DNA of 15,105 nucleotides from Planctomycetaceae bacterium UBA2972 (GTDB lineage: Bacteria > Planctomycetota > Planctomycetia > Pirellulales > Pirellulaceae), in assembly GCA_002348315.1 (NCBI GenBank), contig DEAW01000093.1, positions 1 through 15,105 of the forward strand, given 5' to 3'. The notes beneath the pieces were generated by a model. It had not been told where the DNA came from. It was given only the letters and a program-made list of their open reading frames with translations, and ran no database searches. The position numbers and the translations under genes are program-made. Below are positions 6,783-14,909 of this stretch, in pieces (positions within the stretch are counted from its first letter, which is position 1; every line of letters begins with the position of its first letter).

Positions 6783-7778
6783 TTATTCAATCTCCAAAAC
6801 AACCTTGCCGAACTGCTGACCGGTCTCTAACTTCTTCATGGCCTGATTGACGTCTTCTAACGCATAGACAGAATCGACTCGAGGAACCAGCTGATGCTGA
6901 TTAACGCAGGCCAGCATCTCTTGAAAATCCTGATCGGATCCCATGGTGGAACCGATCAGCCTGAGTTGTTTCCAAAACAGTTTGAAGAGGTCAACGTTTT
7001 CCGGAGTCCCTGCCGTTGATCCATAATTCACAAGTCTGCCACCTGCGGCCGCAATTTGAAGCAACGTTTTATAACCGGATCCACCAGCGCCATCGATAAT
7101 CACATTGACCGGACCATGCCCGGTAAGCACTTGTTTGCCCCAATCAGAGTCGGAGTACAAGAAACCCGCTATGGCTCCCTCGGCACAAGCCTGATCAAGT
7201 TTTTCCTGTGAGGACGATGTCACCAACACTTGCGCACCTAACGCCAGCGAGAATTGCATGGCCATAAGCGCCACGCCTCCACCGATTCCGTTGATCAGGA
7301 CCAGACTATCAGCAATTACCTGTCCCCGGGAAACAGCACGATAAGCAGTCACTCCGGCCAATGGCAATGCCGCAGCCTGACGCCAATCCAGATGAGTTGG
7401 TTTTTCATAAACAGACTCCAGCGGCACTGCAATGAGCTCTGCAAAAGTACCATGTTGCGGCATCCCTAATATGTGAAACTGCGGACTCTGAAACTGCTCT
7501 TCAGCACCCCAATTCAGCCCCGGATTGATGACGACCTCTTTTCCGATCCAATCCGGGGAAACTTCCGCTCCCACAGCTGTGACCACTCCCGCTCCGTCAG
7601 AACCCTGAACTACATTGGCCTGGATGCCCGGATACATTCCCCGCGTAATCCAGTAATCCCGTCGATTGAGCGCTGCCGCTTTTAACTGAATCAACACTTC
7701 TCCCGCGGACACTTGAGGATCAGATTGCTGACCGACATGCAATGGTTGATTGATCTCTGTAAATACTGCTGCACGCAT
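6783..7778 (-). CDS. Zinc-independent MDR family NAD(P)H oxidoreductase
   Basis: A 331-residue medium-chain dehydrogenase/reductase of the quinone oxidoreductase-like branch. The GroES-like half (about 25-125) contains GSDGAGVVTAVG (59-70), where zinc alcohol dehydrogenases have GHE; the usual catalytic cysteine region reads ALNRRD instead. The four-cysteine structural zinc lobe is missing, so the enzyme should not need zinc. The Rossmann half contains NGIGGGVALMA (163-173), a glycine-rich dinucleotide motif, and ends in the conserved GKVVLEI. It has no signal peptide and should act in the cytoplasm. The substrate cannot be read. Its ATG is 8 bases after the stop of the CSTCR sulfatase, so it is probably the last gene of the sulfatase operon. 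A part in oxidising or reducing a product of the degraded sugar is inference only. Confidence 0.9.
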   Translation of the reverse strand: MRAAVFTEINQPLHVGQQSDPQVSAGEVLIQLKAAALNRRDYWITRGMYPGIQANVVQGSDGAGVVTAVGAEVSPDWIGKEVVINPGLNWGAEEQFQSPQFHILGMPQHGTFAELIAVPLESVYEKPTHLDWRQAAALPLAGVTAYRAVSRGQVIADSLVLINGIGGGVALMAMQFSLALGAQVLVTSSSQEKLDQACAEGAIAGFLYSDSDWGKQVLTGHGPVNVIIDGAGGSGYKTLLQIAAAGGRLVNYGSTAGTPENVDLFKLFWKQLRLIGSTMGSDQDFQEMLACVNQHQLVPRVDSVYALEDVNQAMKKLETGQQFGKVVLEIE

Positions 7779-7786
7779 CAGAGCGA

Positions 7787-9280
7787 TTACTTCCCTTCGC
7801 TGGCCCAGGTTCGCATAAGCTCAATGTTTTTCTTAATGGTATTAATATGTTCAATCGGACGTCGTCGAGCTTCCATCGTATCAACGTAAAGCTTCATATC
7901 ACTATCAAACATCGCTGTGGGTTCAGGATTCACACCGTGGTCACCCGTCTGTTTTTCCCATCGATGAAGTGACTTACGAAAATGTCTTAGTAAATCAGCA
8001 TAGGCCGGATCCTGAGCCAGATTATTGATTTCATGAGGGTCTGATTTCAAGTCGTACAGTTCTTCCGCCGGACGGGCAGGCGCCAGCAATTGCTGTTGTA
8101 CTTCGTTTAGGTTACCGTTCAGCCCTGCTTCTTTGAATGACTTTATGATCGACTTGTTGTCTTTATAGGCATTGGGCTGCAGATGCGGGCGTTGATGCAA
8201 ATAGTTTCGAATGTATTTGAAATTCTGAGTTCGAATACTCCGCAGATGCTCCACCGTTTCATCGCATCGGTCACGAGCTGCAAAGACTGCTCGTCGCGGC
8301 TTGTAGTCATCTGCCATGATATCTTTGGCTTGCATGCTGTCTGGAATTTCAATCTTTGCATAGGCCAGAGATAATGCCGCAATATCAATGTGCTCGACCA
8401 AATCGTCACGAACTTGACCGGCTTCAATGCCAGGTCCGGCAATAACCAAGGGTACGTGCAATCCTTCGTCATACATAAACTGCTTTCCCCGAACATGACT
8501 GATTCCATGATCTGTCATGAAGAGTACAATCGTATTTTTCAAATCTCCTTCTTCTTCGAGCTTCTTTAGAATCTCTCCTACTACGCGATCGGTCTCACGC
8601 ACGGAATCCAGATAGGCCGCCCAATCCTGCAGAATAATATCTGTGTCCGGGTAATACGGAGGCAACGTCACATCCCGCGGGTCCGTGGAATTACCGAAGG
8701 TCTTTTCAATGCGTGCAACAAACCGCTCTGTCGATTCCTGAGTGCCACCACGCAGTTTTCCACCCGGCAGTTGAATCTGAGCAAAAAATGGCTGGCCTTC
8801 TTCACGCCGGGCCCAATCCGCTCCGTTGTACATCTGAGCATCCCATTCAAAGTTGTAATCTGTCTTGCCAAGTCGCTCGTCATCCCGAATGGGCCATCCG
8901 GTGACCGTTGTGTAATACCCTGACTCCTGAAACAGCTCCGGGATGAGGCGAACTCCATCAGGTAAGTGAATCTTTTCAGTACCCCGGCCGCTACGATGAT
9001 GATGTGCTCCTATCGAGGTCTGGTACATCCCGGTAATGAACGCGCTGCGGCAGGTCGAACAAACAGGTGCTGTCACATAGGCATGATTGAATTGGACACC
9101 CCGCCTGGCTAATGCATCAACATGCGGCGTCTTAATCAACTCTTCACCATAGGTCGAAAAATGAGCCGACATATCGTCCACAATAATCCAGAGGATGTTG
9201 GGCGAATCGGCGGCTCGCGTCTGCGTTGCTGTCAACGACACGATCAAGACAACGATCGTGGCCAGAATATTCTTATTCAT
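7787..9280 (-). CDS. Secreted S1-family sulfatase with atypical CSTCR motif
   Basis: A 497-residue exported sulfatase resembling the heparan N-sulfatase-like branch. The signal peptide covers residues 1-23 (TRA-A). The core strand NILWIIVDD gives calcium ligands D35 and D36. The active-site segment reads C74-S-T-C-R78 (bases 9047-9061), then SAFITGMYQTSIGAHHHRS. The usual motif is CxPSR, so both the proline and the serine are replaced, while the flanks fit the family closely. The RLGKTDYNF segment (136-144) and TDHG (256-259) retain the expected lysine and metal ligands, so the rest of the site looks intact. Whether C74 becomes formylglycine is unclear. AGGAAAGGA (9288-9296), 7 bases before the ATG, is the clearest Shine-Dalgarno in the window. 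It lies 41 bases after the CQPCR sulfatase and 8 before the MDR gene. Confidence 0.92.
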   Translation of the reverse strand: MNKNILATIVVLIVSLTATQTRAADSPNILWIIVDDMSAHFSTYGEELIKTPHVDALARRGVQFNHAYVTAPVCSTCRSAFITGMYQTSIGAHHHRSGRGTEKIHLPDGVRLIPELFQESGYYTTVTGWPIRDDERLGKTDYNFEWDAQMYNGADWARREEGQPFFAQIQLPGGKLRGGTQESTERFVARIEKTFGNSTDPRDVTLPPYYPDTDIILQDWAAYLDSVRETDRVVGEILKKLEEEGDLKNTIVLFMTDHGISHVRGKQFMYDEGLHVPLVIAGPGIEAGQVRDDLVEHIDIAALSLAYAKIEIPDSMQAKDIMADDYKPRRAVFAARDRCDETVEHLRSIRTQNFKYIRNYLHQRPHLQPNAYKDNKSIIKSFKEAGLNGNLNEVQQQLLAPARPAEELYDLKSDPHEINNLAQDPAYADLLRHFRKSLHRWEKQTGDHGVNPEPTAMFDSDMKLYVDTMEARRRPIEHINTIKKNIELMRTWASEGK

Positions 9281-9287
9281 AAAGTTG

Positions 9288-9296
9288 TCCTTTCCT
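9288..9296 (-). promoter_or_regulatory. Strong Shine-Dalgarno before CSTCR sulfatase
   Basis: AGGAAAGGA on the minus strand lies 7 bases upstream of the ATG at 9280. It supports that start and contrasts with the weak or absent ribosome binding sites of most other genes here. Confidence 0.6.
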
Positions 9297-9321
9297 GTAA
9301 CGTAGTAAGCAGCACGACCAA

Positions 9322-10740
9322 CTAATCTGCTTTGTATAAATGCTGTCCTTGTCTGGCGGCTCGAATTGCTTCCTGAGTGTCCAGTTTAGCTCCGGGGTCG
9401 TTTTGAGACTTCATCCAACTGTGTAATTCATTTTGCAATTGCCGTTGAATTTTCAAGGACTGCGTAACATTGACCAGATTGGTGAGTTCATAGGGATCCG
9501 TAGCGGTGTGATACAGCTGTTGTGCCGGTCGACGCGTGTATCGTCGAACCAATTTGTATATCTCAGGCTTGTCCATGGACGACCAAACCCAGGTAGCCCA
9601 ATAGGGGTTATTCAATTCACCATTTCCGCGAGATCCCATCAAATGCTTTTCGATATAAATCTCGTCGGGTAGTAGATTCTCAATATAGCGATACTCGCCA
9701 TTGCTAACCGTACGAATCGGATAACTTGGTCCTTCGGGAATATTGTTATGCATCCCATAGACATATTGTCGATGTTGTTCCGATTGGGCGAAGAGCACGG
9801 ATGAAAACTCCCTGCCGTCATATTGGCGTTTTTTGATTTCACCGCCAGCCAGATTCACTAATGTCGGCAGGACGTCTGCGTACTGCACCAATGCGTCTGT
9901 ACGTTTTCCAGCGGGAATTTTCCCGGGCCAGCGAGCAACCAATGCTGTATGAAGTCCCGTATCCCAATTAGTCCATTTGCAACCCGGAAACTGTGCACCT
10001 TGTTCCGACGAAAACAGAACGACCGTGTCCTCCGCATTCCCCGACTGCTCCAGAGTTTCCAGCAATTCCCCAACCTGCCCGTCCATATAAGTAATCTCTG
10101 CCAGATATCTGGAGAAATCCTGTCGTGTTCGGGCTGTGTCGGCAATATTCGGCGGCAGTTTCAGGTTAGCTGGCGGGTAGGCACTCGCATCGCCCATCAC
10201 CCACGGCACGTGAGGCTCGACCAAAGCGACCACTAAACAGAAGGGGTGTCGTTGATCTCTCGAAATGAACTCTTGAACATCCGTCAGAACATGTGGTTGT
10301 GTCGGGTTACGAACACAATTGGAATCAAAGCCTTGTACTTGTTCAAAGGGGAAAGCCGCCGCTGGTTTAACATGCACTTTACCGGCTAAACCTACTCGGT
10401 AACCCAGTGCAGACAAGTGTTGAGGCATCCCGGTCATTGAGTCGAGGCTTGCCGAGTGATTCCAGGCACAGCCATTACTTAACGGATACTTGCCTGTATA
10501 CAGTTCGGCCCGGCAAGGCTGACACATCGCTTCTGATAAATAGGCACGATTGAAGGTTAGGCCCTGGCTGGCAAGTCGATCGATATTCGGTGTCCTGGCG
10601 TTTTCACCTCCATACAATGGCAAATCATTGTAGGTACAGTCATCTGCCATAATGATGAGAAAGTTTGGTTGTTCTGCGGCGATGACCATGGAGCATAGCC
10701 CCAGCCATACCATCAATGTAACTATTGTCTGTCTCATCAT
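9322..10740 (-). CDS. Secreted S1-family sulfatase with CQPCR motif
   Basis: A 472-residue exported sulfatase. Residues 1-22 form the signal peptide (VIA-A). PNFLIIMADD carries metal ligands D33 and D34. The formylglycine motif is C73-Q-P-C-R77 (bases 10510-10524): proline and arginine are kept but the usual serine is cysteine. It is followed by AELYTGKYPLSNGCAWNHS, typical of one planctomycete-rich sulfatase branch. GKVHVKP (120-126) stands where others have GKWH. SSEQGAQFPGCKW (244-256) stands where others have SDxG, with glutamate instead of aspartate at the late metal position. The C-terminal region has the usual TDPYELTNL turn. The start codon overlaps the stop of the upstream 77-codon ORF by 4 bases (ATGA), implying translational coupling; a second ATG follows at once. 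The substrate is unknown. The gene is intact by length and conserved blocks. Confidence 0.92.
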   Translation of the reverse strand: MMRQTIVTLMVWLGLCSMVIAAEQPNFLIIMADDCTYNDLPLYGGENARTPNIDRLASQGLTFNRAYLSEAMCQPCRAELYTGKYPLSNGCAWNHSASLDSMTGMPQHLSALGYRVGLAGKVHVKPAAAFPFEQVQGFDSNCVRNPTQPHVLTDVQEFISRDQRHPFCLVVALVEPHVPWVMGDASAYPPANLKLPPNIADTARTRQDFSRYLAEITYMDGQVGELLETLEQSGNAEDTVVLFSSEQGAQFPGCKWTNWDTGLHTALVARWPGKIPAGKRTDALVQYADVLPTLVNLAGGEIKKRQYDGREFSSVLFAQSEQHRQYVYGMHNNIPEGPSYPIRTVSNGEYRYIENLLPDEIYIEKHLMGSRGNGELNNPYWATWVWSSMDKPEIYKLVRRYTRRPAQQLYHTATDPYELTNLVNVTQSLKIQRQLQNELHSWMKSQNDPGAKLDTQEAIRAARQGQHLYKAD

Positions 10741-10970
10741 TCTTCCGTGTTTCCGGTAGCTCTTATGTTACGAGCAAGCCACTGGTCCTGAATCTCTTTT
10801 AACTCTGCTACTTTCTCGGACGTCTGTTCGGTCATCGGGAAGATAGTATAACTTCCATCGCTTACCACAGTTACCGGAGACAATTTTCCAGCCATCAGAC
10901 CATCCAGTCGAGCCTTTATTATGCTCCCAATCAATCGAGCTATGCTGTGATACAGCAAAACAAAGCTCAA
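10737..10970 (-). CDS. Small unidentified ORF (77 codons) coupled to a sulfatase
   Basis: I do not recognise this product. The frame opens after a stop at 10977-10979. Its longest start is TTG at 10970; the first ATG is codon 26 (base 10895), giving 52 residues. The predicted protein has no cysteine. It has a hydrophobic, weakly amphipathic N-terminus and a helical, charged C-terminus (SEKVAELKEIQDQW, about 51-64). That tail looks loosely like the last helix of some sulfatases, so a remnant of a larger gene is possible. In favour of a real gene: its stop overlaps the ATG of the next sulfatase in an ATGA junction, as functional genes in this operon do, and it starts only 49 bases after the DUF1501 stop. 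A short functional peptide or a degraded gene fits equally well. Confidence 0.42.
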   Translation of the reverse strand: MSFVLLYHSIARLIGSIIKARLDGLMAGKLSPVTVVSDGSYTIFPMTEQTSEKVAELKEIQDQWLARNIRATGNTEE

Positions 10971-11019
10971 AGAGTTTTAAAGGTACGTAGCTTCATGGAA
11001 ACTCGCAATGTGAATGAAT

Positions 11020-12423
11020 CTATGCCTGAAAGAGTTCCTTCTTCACATTTCCGTGAACATCAGTGAGTCGGTAGTCTCGTCCCTGATGTCGATAGGTAAG
11101 TCGTTTGTGATCCAATCCCAACGCATGCAGAATGGTGGCATGCAGATCATGAATGTGCCATCTGTCCGTTGTCGCATCAAACCCGAATTCATCCGTCTCG
11201 CCAATTGATTTTCCCCTGGCGACTCCACCACCGGAAAACCACATCGTGAATGCCTCAACATGATGATCACGTCCAACCGGTTCTCCGGGCATTAAACTTT
11301 TTTGGGCGACCGATGAGCGTCCAAATTCACCACCCCATATTACGAGTGTATCCTCCAATAATCCCCTCTGCTTGAGGTCGAGAATCAGCGCGGCTGATGC
11401 CTGATCAGTCGTTTTGCACTCACCGGGCAAGCGTTGATAAATACTGGTGTGATGATCCCAGTCGCCGTGAAACAATTCCACAAATCTAACACCACGTTCG
11501 ACTAACCGACGGGCTAAAAGACAGTTTCTGGCATAGGAAGGTTTATTCGGATCGGTAATTCCATAGTGATCTAAGGTTGCCTGAGTCTCGCCGGACATAT
11601 CAAGCAATTCCGGTGCACTCGACTGCATTTTGAATGCCAGCTCATAATTCGCAATCCGTGTATCTATATCCGGATCTGCGTTCTCCCGCCCCTTCAAACG
11701 GTTTAATGCATTAATCGCATCAACCGTTGATCCCTGGCTCTGCCGGGAAAAACCTGCAGGACTCTCAAGATTCAGAATCGGCGGTCCATTAGACTGCAAA
11801 GGCGTTCCCTGCATGGTCCCCGGTAAAAATCCCGGACCGTAATTCGCACCTTTACTGCGGGGATGCATCCCCGATCGTAATACCATAAATCCCGGGAGAT
11901 TCTCAGACTCGGAACCCAGTCCATACAGCACCCAGCTCCCCAGACTTGGACGGCCGAAGCGTCTCCAGCCAGTACTCAGTTGCAGTTCGGCGAACATATG
12001 ATTTTGATCTTCGGCCTGACAGGTATGAACAAACGAAATCTCGTCAACGATACCAGCGGTATGTGGCATTAACTCTGAAACCCATTGACCACTTTCTCCA
12101 TGCTGCTGGAACTTATACGGCGTTCCCATTAGCTTTGGGTTGGACTCTTTGATCTGAGCAAACTCAACCCGATCAAGAAAAGACTGCGGTAACTGCTCAC
12201 CATCCCGCTCATTTAACACAGGCTTTGGATCAAACATGTCAAATTGACTGGGAGCACCGATCTGGCACATAAAGATGACATTTTTCGCTGTTGGATTATG
12301 ATGCGTTCTGCCAGTTGGTTTAAGATCTGCGCATAACCCATCGGCTGCCAACATCGAAGGTAAGGCCAGCGATGCAACTCCAAGAGCATTATCCTTAAAG
12401 AATCGTCTGCGGCTATTCATCAT
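11020..12423 (-). CDS. DUF1501 family protein, exported, RDHH subtype
   Basis: A 467-residue DUF1501 protein with a twin-arginine-like N-terminus (S4-R-R-R-F-F9) and a hydrophobic stretch to about residue 27, so it is probably exported. The first core strand is VIFMCQIGAPSQFDMFDPKP (49-68). The late core has LVIWGGEFGR, the GRDHH signature and MWFSGGG. The last 80 residues contain IHDLHATILHALGLDH and the GRDYRLTDVHGNV end. The ATG at 12423 overlaps the stop of the PSC1 gene by 4 bases, and a second ATG follows directly. Pairing of PSC1/DUF1553 with DUF1501 is a recurrent planctomycete arrangement and suggests a shared process, whose chemistry is not established. By hand alignment its last 73 residues share about 40 identities with the DUF1501 fragment at the right edge, so the two are close paralogues. 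Confidence 0.93.
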   Translation of the reverse strand: MMNSRRRFFKDNALGVASLALPSMLAADGLCADLKPTGRTHHNPTAKNVIFMCQIGAPSQFDMFDPKPVLNERDGEQLPQSFLDRVEFAQIKESNPKLMGTPYKFQQHGESGQWVSELMPHTAGIVDEISFVHTCQAEDQNHMFAELQLSTGWRRFGRPSLGSWVLYGLGSESENLPGFMVLRSGMHPRSKGANYGPGFLPGTMQGTPLQSNGPPILNLESPAGFSRQSQGSTVDAINALNRLKGRENADPDIDTRIANYELAFKMQSSAPELLDMSGETQATLDHYGITDPNKPSYARNCLLARRLVERGVRFVELFHGDWDHHTSIYQRLPGECKTTDQASAALILDLKQRGLLEDTLVIWGGEFGRSSVAQKSLMPGEPVGRDHHVEAFTMWFSGGGVARGKSIGETDEFGFDATTDRWHIHDLHATILHALGLDHKRLTYRHQGRDYRLTDVHGNVKKELFQA

Positions 12424-14909
12424 TCTCGCGTTATAAACTCATCCAGATTCATGATGGCTCTGCAGACAGCCACCCAGGCGGCCTGCTCACTGTGACTTAG
12501 TTTGGTTTGGCTATGATCCAAACCGTACGCACCGATGGCACGTTTGGCTGCGATTGTATCTTGTTTAAAAAAGATTAACTGTTCGGCTAACAACTTGCGA
12601 ACAATTGACCTTTCCTCTTGAGTACCTTGACGGTTAAGTGCTTTGCTAAAAAGAAACTCAATCCTCTTTTCCTCGCTCTCAGAGGCTAACAATAGTTGTT
12701 TTGCAAATGCCTGAGCAGCTTCGACAAACAGCGGATCATTCAATAATGCCAATGACTGAAGTGCGACGTTGGAACTGGTTCTCCGAGTACAGGACGTTGT
12801 CAGTTCAGGGCCGTCGAAAATTGTAGTCATGGGATGAGGCGTCAGCCGCCAAATATACGTATACATTCCTCTTCGATATCTGTCTGCTCCCTGACTTTCA
12901 ACCCAGGTTGCAGGAGTTGCTCGAAAATCAAGTATTCCATCCTGCTGAGGAGGAAAGACACTGGGACCACCAATTGGATTTTCCAGTAAACCGGCGACAG
13001 ATAACGCGTTATCCCGCAAAACCTCAACCTCTAAGCGAATTCTTTGCTGCCCCTGAAATAGACCTTCATGCCCATCCTCTCTGTAACTAAAGTCTGACGA
13101 CTGTTGATAGGTGGCTGAAAGAACAATGGAACGTATGACACTTTTAAAACTATCCTGCTGCTGAATCAGTGTTGCCAAATGATCCAACAACAACAGGTTG
13201 CCGGGGCGAGCAGTCTGGACACCAAAATCATCCTCAGATTCAACAATCGCCTGACCCATCAATCTCATCCAAATCCGATTTGCCAGCACTCGCGCAAAAA
13301 GCGGATTTTCACGTGCAACAATCCACTCCCCCAATGCCACTCTGTCAGGGGCTTCCTTTTGCTGGTGTTCCCATTTGATTTGATGTAGAAACGCGGGTGT
13401 ATCTGATTGAACTTCTTCACCTAGCTGCCGGGGATTTCCACGCACAAACATATGTGTCTTGCGGTTATCCTGCGCAAAGACGAGTGTGGTGTCGAGTTCA
13501 GGCTTTTGACTTTGAATTTCGTCACGCTTTACAATCAACGCAATTCGCTCAGCATTCTTACTTTGAAAATAATATTCCAGCTGTGTGATTTCCGCTTCAC
13601 TACGGTCAGCAGCAGGAACTTTTAGCAAGGTCAACACGGTCGCTTCAATCTCTTCTTGTTTAGTCAAAGCAGATGCAACAAGTTTCTCGAGATTGTCTTT
13701 AATCGTCATGTCGATCTTTGCAATCTGTTCATTGCTTACCGCTAACTGTTGATTAATACGGGCAATGCGATTCTTTAATTCCGGTGGGCTTAAATCCATA
13801 GGAACGGCACTCGCACCATGGAAAAATGCGAACAGTTGGTAGTATTCTTTTTGAGTAACAGGATCGGTTTTATGGTCATGGCATTGAGCACACTCCAGTG
13901 TCAATCCAAGAAATACGGCTCCCGTCGAATTAACCCGGTCAAGCACGGCCTGTTCACGAACGCCGCCGTCGAGCATGGCATTACAGTGAAAGCCGGAGGC
14001 TACTCGATTCTCATCTGTAGCCCGGGGTAACAAGTCACCTCCAATTTGTTCAATGACGAATTTCGTAATTGGTTTATCCTGATTCATAGCACGAATCACC
14101 CAATCACGATAATGCCATATCTTTCGTGGACGATCTAATTCATATCCGGAACTGTCAGCGTAACGTGCCAGGTCGAGCCAGTGCCGGCCCCAGCGTTCCC
14201 CAAGCCGTGGATCGCTAAGCAGTCTATCAACGAGCTGTTGATACGCGTCCGGGTCTGAGTTTGTTTCAAATGCTTTCACTTCTTCAACCGTCGGGGGTAC
14301 ACCGAGAAGGTCGAATGATAGGCGTCGGATTAGTTGGTAGTCTAAGGCACGAGGAGCGGGCCGGAGTCCTTCCTGTTCGAGCTTCGCGAGTACGAAAGTG
14401 TCGATGGGACTACGCGGCCATGACTGTTCCCGGACTGGCAGAACGGCTGGATCGGCAATTGGTTGAAACGCCCAATGCTCGGACTGTTTCACATCACGCA
14501 GTCCCTTTGCTCCCTGCCGGATCCACTGGGTCAATAACTGAATCTCGTTTCCAGTGAGCTTCGCGGCCTCTTGCGGCATCCGCTCAAATTCATCCTCTGA
14601 ATTTATACGCTGCAGTAACAGTGACTGGTCAGAATTACCCGGAATAAAGGCGTGCCCGCTATCCCCGCCTTTGATCGCAGCATCTTTCAAATCGAGTCTC
14701 AGTCCGCCTTCACTTCGTTGTCCGTTATGACAACGGAAGCACCTGGCCTGCAGAATCGGTAAAACTTCCGAATCATAGGACACCTCGGAACCATCCTGCG
14801 CAGACAGATTCACTCTGGCTGATAACCCGACAGCCACTACCGCCAGAACGATGCAGAAATAAGGGCATTTATCAAGCAAGAGCATCCTGCACGACGTTGC
14901 CAGCCACAT
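12420..14909 (-). CDS. PSC1 heme domain plus DUF1549 and DUF1553 protein
   Basis: An 829-residue exported planctomycete-type protein. A signal peptide or N-terminal anchor (about 10-38) is followed by a PSC1 c-type cytochrome domain (45-138) with C57-F-R-C60-H61 and a likely axial methionine M111 in RMPQ. DUF1549 spans about 165-370 and ends with a second CxxCH, C340-A-Q-C343-H344, in the family's CAQCHDHKTDP block. A helical, probably coiled-coil linker fills about 375-470. DUF1553 covers about 525-790, including ENPLFARVLANRIW (534-547). It probably binds heme outside the cytoplasm; the enzymatic role is unknown. The start at 14909 overlaps the upstream DUF1501 gene by 38 bases. An ATG at codon 9 (14885) would give a cleaner signal peptide and a 14-base overlap, and may be the true start. 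It is translationally coupled to the downstream DUF1501 gene by an ATGA overlap. Confidence 0.93.
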   Translation of the reverse strand: MWLATSCRMLLLDKCPYFCIVLAVVAVGLSARVNLSAQDGSEVSYDSEVLPILQARCFRCHNGQRSEGGLRLDLKDAAIKGGDSGHAFIPGNSDQSLLLQRINSEDEFERMPQEAAKLTGNEIQLLTQWIRQGAKGLRDVKQSEHWAFQPIADPAVLPVREQSWPRSPIDTFVLAKLEQEGLRPAPRALDYQLIRRLSFDLLGVPPTVEEVKAFETNSDPDAYQQLVDRLLSDPRLGERWGRHWLDLARYADSSGYELDRPRKIWHYRDWVIRAMNQDKPITKFVIEQIGGDLLPRATDENRVASGFHCNAMLDGGVREQAVLDRVNSTGAVFLGLTLECAQCHDHKTDPVTQKEYYQLFAFFHGASAVPMDLSPPELKNRIARINQQLAVSNEQIAKIDMTIKDNLEKLVASALTKQEEIEATVLTLLKVPAADRSEAEITQLEYYFQSKNAERIALIVKRDEIQSQKPELDTTLVFAQDNRKTHMFVRGNPRQLGEEVQSDTPAFLHQIKWEHQQKEAPDRVALGEWIVARENPLFARVLANRIWMRLMGQAIVESEDDFGVQTARPGNLLLLDHLATLIQQQDSFKSVIRSIVLSATYQQSSDFSYREDGHEGLFQGQQRIRLEVEVLRDNALSVAGLLENPIGGPSVFPPQQDGILDFRATPATWVESQGADRYRRGMYTYIWRLTPHPMTTIFDGPELTTSCTRRTSSNVALQSLALLNDPLFVEAAQAFAKQLLLASESEEKRIEFLFSKALNRQGTQEERSIVRKLLAEQLIFFKQDTIAAKRAIGAYGLDHSQTKLSHSEQAAWVAVCRAIMNLDEFITRE

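Noticed and set aside
8143..8508. 121-codon minus-strand frame inside the CSTCR sulfatase
   Set aside because: It is an alternative frame within a conserved sulfatase domain, and its composition is unlike a real protein.
14261..14557. 98-codon plus-strand frame
   Set aside because: It lies entirely opposite the conserved DUF1549 and PSC1 coding region, with no domain and no ribosome binding site.
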